Assembly: GCF_016756615.1 (NCBI RefSeq)
Contig: NZ_AP023262.1
Coordinates: forward strand, 6,511,501-6,575,500
Source: Mesorhizobium sp. L-8-3
GTDB lineage: Bacteria; Pseudomonadota; Alphaproteobacteria; Rhizobiales; Rhizobiaceae
Direction: 5' to 3'
Length of the DNA stretch: 64,000 nt
Position 1 is the first letter of the stretch. The number at the start of each line of letters is the position of its first letter. The translations under genes and the position numbers were made by a program. The notes beneath the pieces were generated by a model, which saw only the letters and a list, made by a program, of their open reading frames with translations, did not search any database and was not told where the DNA came from. Below are positions 24,848 to 32,867 of the stretch, piece after piece.

Positions 24848-24974
24848 GGAGCATGCCGGACAGTTTTGGAGGAGCCTTGGTTGACGCCTGATCGACGTCC
24901 CTGACGGATCAACGCCAAGGGACAGGCAGGCGCCGGCTCGGGAAGAACTGACAATGGCAGGGAGGTGAATTGCC

Positions 24975-25994
24975 ATGAAAACGACGCGTCGCACTATCTT
25001 GAAAATTGCAGGGGGAGCAGCCTTCGTCGCTGCTGCGCCCGCCATATTGACAGGCCCGTCGCGGGCGCAGGCGAACAAGCGCATCGCCTTGATCGTCAAG
25101 AATCTCGGCAACAGCTATTTCGATGCCTGCGCCAACGGCGCCAAGGAGGCCGCCAGTGAACTCGGCGGCATCGAGATCATCTACACCGCCTCCGCCAAGC
25201 CGACCGCGGAAGAGCAGATCGCGGTGATCGACGCGCAGATCGCGCAAAAGGTCGACGGCATCATCGTCTCCGCCAACGATGCCGACGCCCTGGTGCCGGT
25301 CGGCAAGAAGGCGATGGAGCGCGGCATCAAGGTGATGAGCTTCGATTCGGCGATCGCGCCGGCCGGCCGCATCGTGCACCTTTCTGCTTCCTCGACGCCG
25401 CTGATCGGCGCCAAGCAGGTGCAGATGATCGCGAAGACTCTCGGCGGCAAGGGCGAAGTCGCGATCCTGTCGGCCGCCTCCACCATGACCAACCAGAACT
25501 CCTGGATCGAGGCCATGAAGGAGGAGTGGAAGAAACCGGAATACAAGGACATGCCGCTGGTCGCGACCGTCTATGGCGACGACCAGGACGACAAGAGCTA
25601 CCGCGAGATGCAGGGGCTGGTGAAGGCCCATCCGAACCTGAAGGGCGTCATTTCTCCGACGACGATCGGCATCCGCTCCGGCGCCAAGGCGATCGTCGAC
25701 GGGGGCCTCGTCGGCAAGGTGTTCATCACCGGTCTCGGCCTGCCTTCGGAAATGAAGGACTATGTCTTGAAGGGCGCCTGCGATTCCTTCGCGATCTGGA
25801 ACCCGGTGGAATACGGCTACTCCTCGACCATGATCATGGCCGATCTGCTCAACGGCAAGGAAGCGACCGAGGGCGCCAAGCTCTCGATGGGCAAGAAGGG
25901 CGAGACCACCGTGGGCGCCGACGGCGAGGCCGTGATGGGCGAACCCTTCGAGTTCAACAAGACCAATGTCGAGGAATTCGCGAAGATCTTCTGA
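24975..25994 (+). CDS. rhaS: rhamnose ABC transporter substrate-binding protein
   Basis: 339 residues, preceded by a very strong GGGAGGTG ribosome site. The N-terminus has TTRRTILKIAGGAAFVAAAPAIL, a twin-arginine-like signal with cleavage near SRAQA. Mature protein is a periplasmic binding fold of the CUT2/ribose type: RIALIVKNLGNSYFDACANGAKEAASELG, IDAQIAQKVDGIIVSANDADAL, IKVMSFDSAIAPAGR, and GLPSEMKDYVLKGACDSFAIWNPVEYGY. Binds L-rhamnose in the periplasm and delivers it to RhaP/RhaQ. It is followed by a strong hairpin before rhaT that could keep the binding protein more abundant than the rest of the transporter. Confidence 0.93.
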   Translation: MKTTRRTILKIAGGAAFVAAAPAILTGPSRAQANKRIALIVKNLGNSYFDACANGAKEAASELGGIEIIYTASAKPTAEEQIAVIDAQIAQKVDGIIVSANDADALVPVGKKAMERGIKVMSFDSAIAPAGRIVHLSASSTPLIGAKQVQMIAKTLGGKGEVAILSAASTMTNQNSWIEAMKEEWKKPEYKDMPLVATVYGDDQDDKSYREMQGLVKAHPNLKGVISPTTIGIRSGAKAIVDGGLVGKVFITGLGLPSEMKDYVLKGACDSFAIWNPVEYGYSSTMIMADLLNGKEATEGAKLSMGKKGETTVGADGEAVMGEPFEFNKTNVEEFAKIF

Positions 25995-26020
25995 TCGACG
26001 CATCCGCAAACACGAGCCAG

Positions 26021-26049
26021 GGTCATGACCGGAGGTTCCGGTCATGACC
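26021..26049 (+). promoter_or_regulatory. perfect intercistronic hairpin at the rhaS-rhaT junction
   Basis: A 13-base arm GGTCATGACCGGA (26021-26033), a 3-base loop GGT and the exact complement TCCGGTCATGACC (26037-26049). In RNA this would be a very stable stem. No T run follows, so it is not a simple terminator. It overlaps one candidate start codon of rhaT (26025), which would be hidden in the stem. Such hairpins between binding-protein and transporter genes commonly protect the upstream mRNA from 3' decay. Confidence 0.75.
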
Positions 26050-27584
26050 GCACCGAAATGCCTGGATTTCGCACCGACCCCGTGTCTGAAGCCATCCTCA
26101 CCCTTTCCGGCGTCTCCAAGAGCTTCCCCGGCGTGCGGGCGTTGCACGATGTCAGTCTTTCGCTACAGCCCGGCCGCGTCACCGCGATCCTGGGCGAAAA
26201 CGGCGCCGGCAAATCGACGATCGTCAAGATCCTCACCGGCATCTACCGCCCGAGCGAGGGCGAGATCCGGGTCGGCGGCGAGGTGAAAGCCTTTTCCTCG
26301 CCGCGCGATGCCTGGGCAGCGGGCATCGCCGCGATCCACCAGGAAACGGTGATGTTCGACGAGTTGTCGGTCGCCGAGAACATCTTCATGGGCCATATGC
26401 CGAAAGGCCGGGCGCCCCTGATCGACTGGAGCGAGATGCATGCCAGGTCCGCGGATCTCCTGAGGCGCATCGACGCCGCGATACCCACCGATTTCAAGCT
26501 CAAGCGGCTGTCCGTCGCGCAAAAGCACCTTGTAGAGATTGCCCGCGCCCTCTCCCACGAAGCCCGCGTCGTGATCATGGACGAGCCGACGGCTGCCCTC
26601 TCGGCCAACGAAATCGACGACCTCTTCCGTATCGTCGCGCAGTTGAAGGCCGAGGGCCGCGCGATCGTCTTCATTTCGCACAAGTTTGACGAGATCTTCC
26701 GCATCGCCGACGATTTCGTCTGCCTGCGCGACGGCGAGAAGGTCGGCGAAGGAGACATCGCCTCCGTCACGGAGCCGCAGCTCGTCCGCATGATGGTGGG
26801 GCGTCCGGTCGACCAGGTTTTCCCGAAACGCGACGTGGCCATTGGCGATGTCGTCCTGTCGGTCGCCGGCCTCTCCAATGCGACCGAATATGCCGACGTC
26901 TCCTTCGACCTGAGGAAGGGTGAGATCCTCGGCCTTTACGGACTGGTCGGCGCCGGCCGCACGGAAGCCATGCAGGGCCTGTTCGGCATAACGCCGAGAA
27001 CCCGGGGCACGATCAGGCTGGCCGGCCGGCAGCTTTCCATTCGCACCCCGTCTGACGCCATCGCTGCCGGCATCTCCTATGTTCCGGAGGATCGGCAGGA
27101 ACAGGGTGCGATCCTTTCACTCAGCATCCGCGAAAACCTCACGCTCGCCAATCTGGCCAAGCATGTCCGCGGACTGTTCCTGTCCCGCCCGTCCGAGCAG
27201 GCCGAAACGCGCCGCCTCGGCAGACGCCTCTCCGTCAAGGCGGCGAATTGGGAACAGAAGCTCGGCGAGCTCTCCGGCGGAAACCAGCAGAAAGTGGTGA
27301 TCGCCAAATGGCTGGCGACGCAGCCGAAGGTGATCGTGCTCGATGAGCCCACGAAAGGCATCGATATCGGCTCGAAGGCGGCGGTCCACGACTTCATCGG
27401 CGAACTGGCAGGCGATGGCCTCGCGGTGATCCTCATCACGTCAGAGCTGCCGGAGGTCATGGGCCTCGCCGACCGCGTGCTCGTCATGAAGGAAGGGCGG
27501 ATCGTCGACGAATTCCGGCGCGGCCAGTGGAGCGCCGAGGCGATCGTCGGCGCCGCGACGGGCGCTGCGAAGGAGGCCGCGTGA
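26025..27584 (+). CDS. rhaT: rhamnose ABC transporter ATP-binding protein (duplicated ABC)
   Basis: 519 residues if the ATG at 26025 is used; ATG at 26058 (508 residues) or GTG at 26082 just before the conserved AILTLSGVSKSFPGVRAL is also possible, and the 26025 codon lies inside a hairpin, so the start is uncertain. Two fused ABC cassettes as in RbsA/MglA: the first with Walker A GENGAGKST, signature region LSVAQKHLVEIARAL and Walker B VVIMDEPTAAL; the second, degenerate in Walker A (GLVGAGRTEAMQ), with LSGGNQQKVVIAKWLATQPKVIVLDEPTKGIDIGS. Powers rhamnose uptake on the cytoplasmic face together with RhaP and RhaQ. Stop overlaps the rhaP start (GTGA). Confidence 0.93.
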   Translation: MTGGSGHDRTEMPGFRTDPVSEAILTLSGVSKSFPGVRALHDVSLSLQPGRVTAILGENGAGKSTIVKILTGIYRPSEGEIRVGGEVKAFSSPRDAWAAGIAAIHQETVMFDELSVAENIFMGHMPKGRAPLIDWSEMHARSADLLRRIDAAIPTDFKLKRLSVAQKHLVEIARALSHEARVVIMDEPTAALSANEIDDLFRIVAQLKAEGRAIVFISHKFDEIFRIADDFVCLRDGEKVGEGDIASVTEPQLVRMMVGRPVDQVFPKRDVAIGDVVLSVAGLSNATEYADVSFDLRKGEILGLYGLVGAGRTEAMQGLFGITPRTRGTIRLAGRQLSIRTPSDAIAAGISYVPEDRQEQGAILSLSIRENLTLANLAKHVRGLFLSRPSEQAETRRLGRRLSVKAANWEQKLGELSGGNQQKVVIAKWLATQPKVIVLDEPTKGIDIGSKAAVHDFIGELAGDGLAVILITSELPEVMGLADRVLVMKEGRIVDEFRRGQWSAEAIVGAATGAAKEAA

Positions 27585-28567
27585 AGCGCCTGTTCGACTA
27601 TCGCGAACTGATCCTCGCACTTGTCCTGGTGGTCGGGGTCGCCGCGATCGGCAGCTATCAGCCGGTGTTCCTGCGCTGGGACAACATCGGCGATATGCTC
27701 ACCGAGACATCGGTGCTGTTCATGATGGCGCTTGCCCAGATGACGGTCATCCTGACGCGCGGCATCGACCTTTCCGTGGCAGCGAACCTCGCTCTGTCGG
27801 GCATGCTGGCGGCACTCGTCAGCCAGTATTATCCTGATATACCGCTGGTCGTCATGATCCTTACCGGCGTCCTGTCGGGGCTGGTGCTTGGCCTCTTCAA
27901 CGGCCTGCTGATCGCCTTTCTCTCCATTCCGCCGATCGTGATGACGCTCGGCACCCTGGCGGTGTTCCGCGGCATGATCATCATCATCGCCGGCGGAGAC
28001 CAGGTGAACGCCTCGGAAATGGGCGCTGCCTTCCAGGCCTTTCCGAAGCAGGTCTTCCTCGGCCTTGCCAGCCCCGTCTGGATCGCCATCGTCGTGTCGT
28101 TCCTGTTCTGGGTGTTCCTGAACCACACACGCGCCGGCCGCGGCCTCTATGCAGTCGGCGGCAACCCCGTCGCCGCGCGCTATTGCGGCATCGACCTGCG
28201 GCGCCAGGAACTCCTCTCCTACGCGATCTCCGGCGCGGTCGCCGGCCTCTGCGGCTATCTCTGGGTCGCGCGCTACGGCGTCGCCTATTCCGAAATCGCC
28301 AGCGGCTACGAACTCACGGTCATCGCGGCCTGTGTCATCGGCGGCGTCTCGATCGGCGGAGGGGTCGGCTCGGTCGCCGGCACGTTGCTCGGCGCGCTTT
28401 TCCTCGGCATCGTCATGACCGCGCTACCTGTGCTGCAGATTTCGCCCTTCTGGCAGATGGCGATCTCGGGCGCGGTGATCCTGGCCGCGGTCGTCATCAA
28501 CGCGCGGGCGGAACGCAGGCCGGACAAGCTGATCCTGCCAGAGGCGCGGCGCCTGAAGCGAGTGTGA
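27581..28567 (+). CDS. rhaP: rhamnose ABC transporter permease 1
   Basis: 328 residues from the GTG overlapping the rhaT stop by four bases, with AAGGAGG four bases upstream; a longer reading starts within rhaT and is Arg-rich, so it was rejected. About eight to ten hydrophobic helices. Shows the CUT2 permease pattern: LAQMTVILTRGIDLSVAANLALSGMLAAL, LFNGLLIAFLSIPPIVMTLGTLAVFRG, the EAA-like loop GGNPVAARYCGIDLRRQELLSYAISGAVAGLCGYLWVAR, and VIAACVIGGVSIGGGVGSVAGTLLGALFLG. Inner-membrane partner of RhaQ. Family placement firm; the sugar is inferred from the operon. Confidence 0.93.
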   Translation: MKRLFDYRELILALVLVVGVAAIGSYQPVFLRWDNIGDMLTETSVLFMMALAQMTVILTRGIDLSVAANLALSGMLAALVSQYYPDIPLVVMILTGVLSGLVLGLFNGLLIAFLSIPPIVMTLGTLAVFRGMIIIIAGGDQVNASEMGAAFQAFPKQVFLGLASPVWIAIVVSFLFWVFLNHTRAGRGLYAVGGNPVAARYCGIDLRRQELLSYAISGAVAGLCGYLWVARYGVAYSEIASGYELTVIAACVIGGVSIGGGVGSVAGTLLGALFLGIVMTALPVLQISPFWQMAISGAVILAAVVINARAERRPDKLILPEARRLKRV

Positions 28568-28569
28568 TC

Positions 28570-29616
28570 ATGAACGCGCCGATGCCACCCCAAGATCGCT
28601 ATGCCGTCCTCGATGCACCGCCGCGCGGCCTGCGCGACGTGCTGTTGCGCTGGGAGGTCATCCTCGTCATCCTGCTTGTGGCGACGGTCGTCGTGAACAC
28701 GATCGTGTCCCCCTACTTTCTCGACGTCTTCAATCTTGCCGATGCGACCTTCAATTTCTCGGAGAAGGCGATCATCGCACTGGCCATGGCGCTGCTCATC
28801 CTGGTGCGCCAGATCGACCTTTCGGTCGCCGCGATCGTGGCGCTCGCCGCCATGGCCATAGGCTATGCCGCGGAAGCCGGCTTCGGCCCGTTTGCCTTGT
28901 TCGGCATCGGCATCGGCGTCGGGCTCTTGTGCGGCATCTTCAACGGCTTCGTGGTCACCTGGTTCAGTCTGCCGTCGATCGTCGTCACCATCGGCACCAT
29001 GTCGCTTTTTCGCGGCCTGACCCAGGTCATCCTCGGCGATCAGGCCAAGACCAGATATCCGCAGGAATTCCTCGACCTCGGGCAGAGCTATTTCATCAAG
29101 ATGAAGGAGACAGGAATCCCCTGGCTGTTCGTGCCGCCCGTTCCGTTGTCGTTCCTGATCTTTCTCGTGCTGGCCGTGCTGTTCGGCCTGTTCCTGCACA
29201 AGACCGCGGTCGGCCGCCAGCTCTTCGCCATCGGCTCGAACCCGGTCGCCGCGCGGTTTTCCGGCATCCCGGTCGACCGTCTGCGCTTCCTGCTGTTCGC
29301 GACGTCGGGCGCTCTTTCCGGCCTCGCCGCGACGCTCCTCACCGCGCGTCTCGGCTCCATGCGCTCCAACATCGGCGTCGGTTGGGAGCTCGATATCGTC
29401 ACCATGGTCATCCTTGGCGGCGTTTCCATCGCGGGCGGCGTCGGCTCCATTCTCGGCGTCGTGCTCGCCGTTCTGGTGCTCGGCCTGGTCACCTTCGGCA
29501 TGTCGCTCAACAATATTCCCGGCCAGGTCGTCAGCGTTTATATCGGCGCGCTGCTCATCGCCGTCATCGCTATCCCGCGCATCGTCGACAAGATCCGCAT
29601 ACGCCCCGTCAGGTAG
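28570..29616 (+). CDS. rhaQ: rhamnose ABC transporter permease 2
   Basis: 348 residues from MNAPMPPQDRYAVLDAP, two bases after the rhaP stop. Paralogue of RhaP: LAMALLILVRQIDLSVAAIVALAAMAIGYA, GIFNGFVVTWFSLPSIVVTIGTMSLFRGLTQVILG, GSNPVAARFSGIPVDRLRFLLFATSGALSGLAATLLTARLGS and VTMVILGGVSIAGGVGSILGVVLAVLVLGLV are the CUT2 permease motifs. The N-terminal 30 residues are hydrophilic and probably cytoplasmic. Forms a heterodimeric channel with RhaP. Followed by 126 bases before rhaK where other rhizobia have rhaU. Confidence 0.93.
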   Translation: MNAPMPPQDRYAVLDAPPRGLRDVLLRWEVILVILLVATVVVNTIVSPYFLDVFNLADATFNFSEKAIIALAMALLILVRQIDLSVAAIVALAAMAIGYAAEAGFGPFALFGIGIGVGLLCGIFNGFVVTWFSLPSIVVTIGTMSLFRGLTQVILGDQAKTRYPQEFLDLGQSYFIKMKETGIPWLFVPPVPLSFLIFLVLAVLFGLFLHKTAVGRQLFAIGSNPVAARFSGIPVDRLRFLLFATSGALSGLAATLLTARLGSMRSNIGVGWELDIVTMVILGGVSIAGGVGSILGVVLAVLVLGLVTFGMSLNNIPGQVVSVYIGALLIAVIAIPRIVDKIRIRPVR

Positions 29617-29620
29617 CGTC

Positions 29621-29746
29621 ATGGATCACACGACGGACGCCCTGCCCCATCATCCGACAACGAAACGCCGGCGGGCTCCTGCGGCCATGCGGGCAAAGCC
29701 GGATAACGCCCCCGAGTTCCTCCAAGCCAGGTCCCATCGGAAATGA
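29621..29746 (+). CDS. possible small ORF at the position of missing rhaU (41 aa)
   Basis: MDHTTDALPHHPTTKRRRAP continues to SHRK and ends overlapping the rhaK ATG (AAATGA), the same coupling style used elsewhere in the operon. It has no ribosome site of note, is not hydrophobic and does not resemble RhaU (about 105 residues, mutarotase). It may be a chance frame bridging the gap left by loss of rhaU, or a short leader that couples rhaQ and rhaK translation. Confidence 0.25.
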   Translation: MDHTTDALPHHPTTKRRRAPAAMRAKPDNAPEFLQARSHRK

Positions 29747-31110
29747 CCCGCTACGTCGCCGTCATCGACATCGGCAAGACCAATGCGAAAGTCGCCCTGG
29801 TCGACCTCGAGTTGACACGGGAGATGGCGGTGCGCACGCGCCCCAATACCGTGCTTCCCGGCGCTCCGTATCCTCACTTCGACACCGATGCGCTTTGGGA
29901 TTTCATCCTGGAGAGCCTTTCGGTGCTCAACCGCGGATATCAGGTGGACGCAATCTCGGTAACGACCCATGGAGCAACCGCCGCCTTGCTCGACGCGCGG
30001 GGCGATCTTGCCCTTCCGGTTCTCGACTACGAGCATAGCGGCCCTGACGCGGCCGCTGCCGCCTATGCGGCGGTACGGCCACCTTTCGAGGAAACGGGCT
30101 CGCCTCGCCTGCCGGGCGGGCTCAATCTCGGAGCCCAGATATTCTGGCTGTCGAAGACGTTCCCGGATGAGCTCGCTCACGTCGCCTCGATCGTGACCTA
30201 CCCTCAATACTGGACCTGGCGCCTGTCGGGCGTGCTTGCCGGCGAAGTCACCTCGCTCGGCTGTCATACCGATCTCTGGAACCCGGCAGCCCGCGACTAT
30301 TCTTCGCTCGTCGACGGCCATGGGTGGCGGGCCCTGATGCCCCCGATCCGCCCGGCGCGTGACCGGCTGGGCCCCCTCCTCCCTGATATCGCAAGGAAAA
30401 CAGGGGTGGCCGCCGGCACATCAATCTTTTGCGGCATTCACGATTCCAACGCCTCGCTCCTGCCGCATCTCCTGTCGCGCAGCCAGCCCTTTGCGGTCGT
30501 TTCATCGGGCACATGGGTGGTGTCGATGGCGATGGGCGGAAACAAGGTAACGCTCGATGCGGCGAGAGACACGCTCATCAACGTCGATGCATCAGGCGAT
30601 CCGGTGCCCTCCGCCCGCTTCATGGGCGGCCGTGAGTTCGAAGTCTTGATGACCGGCCATAGCGCGCATTGGACCGACGCCGATGTCGAACGCGTCCTGG
30701 CTCAGGGAACAATGCTGCTCCCCGCCGTCCTGCAAGGGTCGGGACCTTTCCCCGACCGGCAATCGAAGTGGCTCCCCGTGGAGCCGCCCACACCTGCCGA
30801 ACGCGCCGTCGCGGCCTCATTCTATCTCGCGCTGATGACGGCAACCTGCCTGGATCTCATCGGCGCCGCTGGCCCGACGATCGTCGAGGGGCCGCTTGCC
30901 GCGAACCGCCTTTTCGTCGGCATGCTCGCCGCCGCGACCGGCCGGCCGGTGCTGGCATCGGCAATGACGACGACCGGAACCACCATCGGCGCTGCCTTGC
31001 TGGCTTCGGCAACCGGGCACGATGCAGGACCGATGGTAACATTCGACCCGGCCGGGCTCGAGCAGTGGGAACGATGCGCGGCGGCGTGGCGCAACGAGCT
31101 TCGGCGATAG
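29743..31110 (+). CDS. rhaK: rhamnulokinase, FGGY family
   Basis: 455 residues. Phosphorylates L-rhamnulose to the 1-phosphate, which RhaD cleaves. N-terminal actin-fold ATPase start VAVIDIGKTNAKVALVDLE, then YEHSGPDAAAAAYAAV, GGLNLGAQIFWL, IVTYPQYWTWRLSGVLAGEVTSLGCHTDLWNP, the second-domain nucleotide motif GIHDSNASLLPHL and SSGTWVVSMAMGG, and the C-terminal GPTIVEGPLAANRLFVGMLAAATG adenosine region. The family is FGGY carbohydrate kinase as in rhizobial RhaK, which is also required for transport in that system. Terminal gene of the operon; no clear terminator follows in the 236 bases to jetA. Confidence 0.92.
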   Translation: MTRYVAVIDIGKTNAKVALVDLELTREMAVRTRPNTVLPGAPYPHFDTDALWDFILESLSVLNRGYQVDAISVTTHGATAALLDARGDLALPVLDYEHSGPDAAAAAYAAVRPPFEETGSPRLPGGLNLGAQIFWLSKTFPDELAHVASIVTYPQYWTWRLSGVLAGEVTSLGCHTDLWNPAARDYSSLVDGHGWRALMPPIRPARDRLGPLLPDIARKTGVAAGTSIFCGIHDSNASLLPHLLSRSQPFAVVSSGTWVVSMAMGGNKVTLDAARDTLINVDASGDPVPSARFMGGREFEVLMTGHSAHWTDADVERVLAQGTMLLPAVLQGSGPFPDRQSKWLPVEPPTPAERAVAASFYLALMTATCLDLIGAAGPTIVEGPLAANRLFVGMLAAATGRPVLASAMTTTGTTIGAALLASATGHDAGPMVTFDPAGLEQWERCAAAWRNELRR

Positions 31111-31346
31111 AACCCAGAGCCCGTTGTTTCTCGCCAGAAACATCAGGCACAAGCTGAAATGGAGCGTTCCGAGGCCACGCAATGTGTCCGTCTCCGGCGT
31201 GACGCGGGGCCGATGCGGCCGGCGCCGGTGCCGCCTGCGCGGGACGCGGCGCTCACGGATATCTGTTGAACGATCGACGCGCAGCCTTGACGTGGCGCAA
31301 GAACAAAGCAAAAACATCCGTTGGGTTTGCGAGGAAGTGGCTGCTC

Positions 31347-32867
31347 ATGCAGGTTGCGAATAACTCGGCCGAGCTGTTTCGCCACGTGAGCGCGGAAAAG
31401 GCCACATTCTACCGCTGTATCATGGACGTCTTCGCCGCGGCCAAGCGGCAATATCGGCTGCAGTTGAGACCGGACGAAGTACTTGCCGAGGCCCGATGGC
31501 CGGGCGGAACGCCGCGCATCGAGGAAGTCAATGCGGCGCTCGCCCAACTTGCGGAATGGGGCAATCTCGAATCCCATCCCGACACCGCACGGGTTTCCAG
31601 CCTCAGCGACTTCTACCGCGCACGCTTTCTTTACCGACTCTCGCAGGGCGGCGAGGCCGTGGAATCGGCGTTGGCGGTGTTCGTGCAGACCCTGCAGCGG
31701 CGCGCCGAACTGCAAACGGTGGCGCTTGAAGACATCGCGAGCCGGCTGCAGGCTCTGAGGGCATTGGCCGGCGCCGCTGAACCCGACGTCGCCAAGATCC
31801 ACGAGACGCTGCGGGATCTCGTGCGTGTGTTCGAGGGCCTGGCCGAAAACGCGCAGGCATTCATGGCCGGTGTCGCACGCAGCATCGAGTTGCAGCAGGC
31901 CGAGGCAGGGGCCGTGGCAAACTACAAGAAGCGGCTGATCGACTATCTGGAACGCTTCATGGGCGATCTCGTGCGCCGTTCCGACACCATCGCGCGCCTC
32001 ATCCTCGCCTTGGAGCCGGACGTCGATGCGCTGCTCGGGCAGGTGGCCGAGCGCGAATCGCGCGACGCTGCTCCGGGCAGCGCGCAGGACCGTGCCGATT
32101 CGCGGGAAGGTTACCTGCGAGCCTGGCGGGAACGCTGGAAAGGGCTGCGCGGCTGGTTCCTCAGCACCGGCCACGAGCCGCCACAGGCCGAATTGCTGAG
32201 GGCGCGAGCACGCTCGGCCATTCCGCAGCTCCTGGCCGCGATCGCCGCGCTCAATGAGCGGCGCGGTGGCCGCAGTGATCGCTCGGCAGACTTCCGCGTG
32301 CTCGCCGGCTGGTTCGCCGCCTGCGCCGACGATAGCGAAGCGCACCGGCTTGCGCGAGCCGCCTTCGCCCTCAATCCGGCGCGGCATTTCTCTCTCGGCG
32401 GCGACGCGGACGCCGGGCTGTCGGCCACCACCTCCTGGGCCGATGCCGCGCCGCTCGTCATACATCCGCGCTTGCGCGAATATGGCGAAGCGGCTCCGCG
32501 CGGACCGCTGCCGCGCGTGCGCGACCGCGCAGAAGAACGCGCGTTCCTGGCGCTCCAGCTCGCAGAGGAATCGCAGCAAGTCGAGGCGGCGCGCAAGCGC
32601 CTCGCCACCAGCCAACCCGCGCGGCTTTCGGAGCTGGGGGAACTCGACACGCATGCCTTCGGCCTGTTCCTGGGCCTGCTCGGAGAGGCGCTGGGCGAAC
32701 AGGCCGGCCCGGAGAAGCCGGTGGAACGGCAAACGGGCGATGGCTTGCTGCACATCCACCTGAAGCCGCTCGGCCCGGACAGCCGCGCTACGATCGATAC
32801 GCCCAATGGCGTCTTTGCCGGGCGCGACCATCTGATTACCATCACACCCTTGCAGGACGGTCCATGA
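31347..32867 (+). CDS. jetA: Wadjet JetA (DUF2397/TIGR02677)
   Basis: 506 residues from MQVANNSAELFRHVSAEK; GAGGAAG lies about ten bases upstream. A TTG 27 codons earlier would add a basic extension without homology. Kleisin-like subunit of an SMC-type anti-plasmid complex. Diagnostic segments: ELFRHVSAEKATFYRCIMDVF, the winged-helix region LAQLAEWGNLESHPDTARVSSLSDFYRARFLYRLSQGGEAVESAL, long helical middle (VFEGLAENAQAFMAGVARSIELQ, KKRLIDYLERFMGDLVRRSD), and C-terminal WADAAPLVIHPRLREYG with RAEERAFLALQLAEE. Ends overlapping jetB by ATGA. The DUF2397/2398/2399 set corresponds to the type III Wadjet arrangement. Confidence 0.92.
   Translation: MQVANNSAELFRHVSAEKATFYRCIMDVFAAAKRQYRLQLRPDEVLAEARWPGGTPRIEEVNAALAQLAEWGNLESHPDTARVSSLSDFYRARFLYRLSQGGEAVESALAVFVQTLQRRAELQTVALEDIASRLQALRALAGAAEPDVAKIHETLRDLVRVFEGLAENAQAFMAGVARSIELQQAEAGAVANYKKRLIDYLERFMGDLVRRSDTIARLILALEPDVDALLGQVAERESRDAAPGSAQDRADSREGYLRAWRERWKGLRGWFLSTGHEPPQAELLRARARSAIPQLLAAIAALNERRGGRSDRSADFRVLAGWFAACADDSEAHRLARAAFALNPARHFSLGGDADAGLSATTSWADAAPLVIHPRLREYGEAAPRGPLPRVRDRAEERAFLALQLAEESQQVEAARKRLATSQPARLSELGELDTHAFGLFLGLLGEALGEQAGPEKPVERQTGDGLLHIHLKPLGPDSRATIDTPNGVFAGRDHLITITPLQDGP

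Noticed and set aside
29621..29746. Reading the 126-base gap between rhaQ and rhaK as rhaU
   Set aside because: Too short and without the RhaU sequence pattern; kept only as a weak small ORF.
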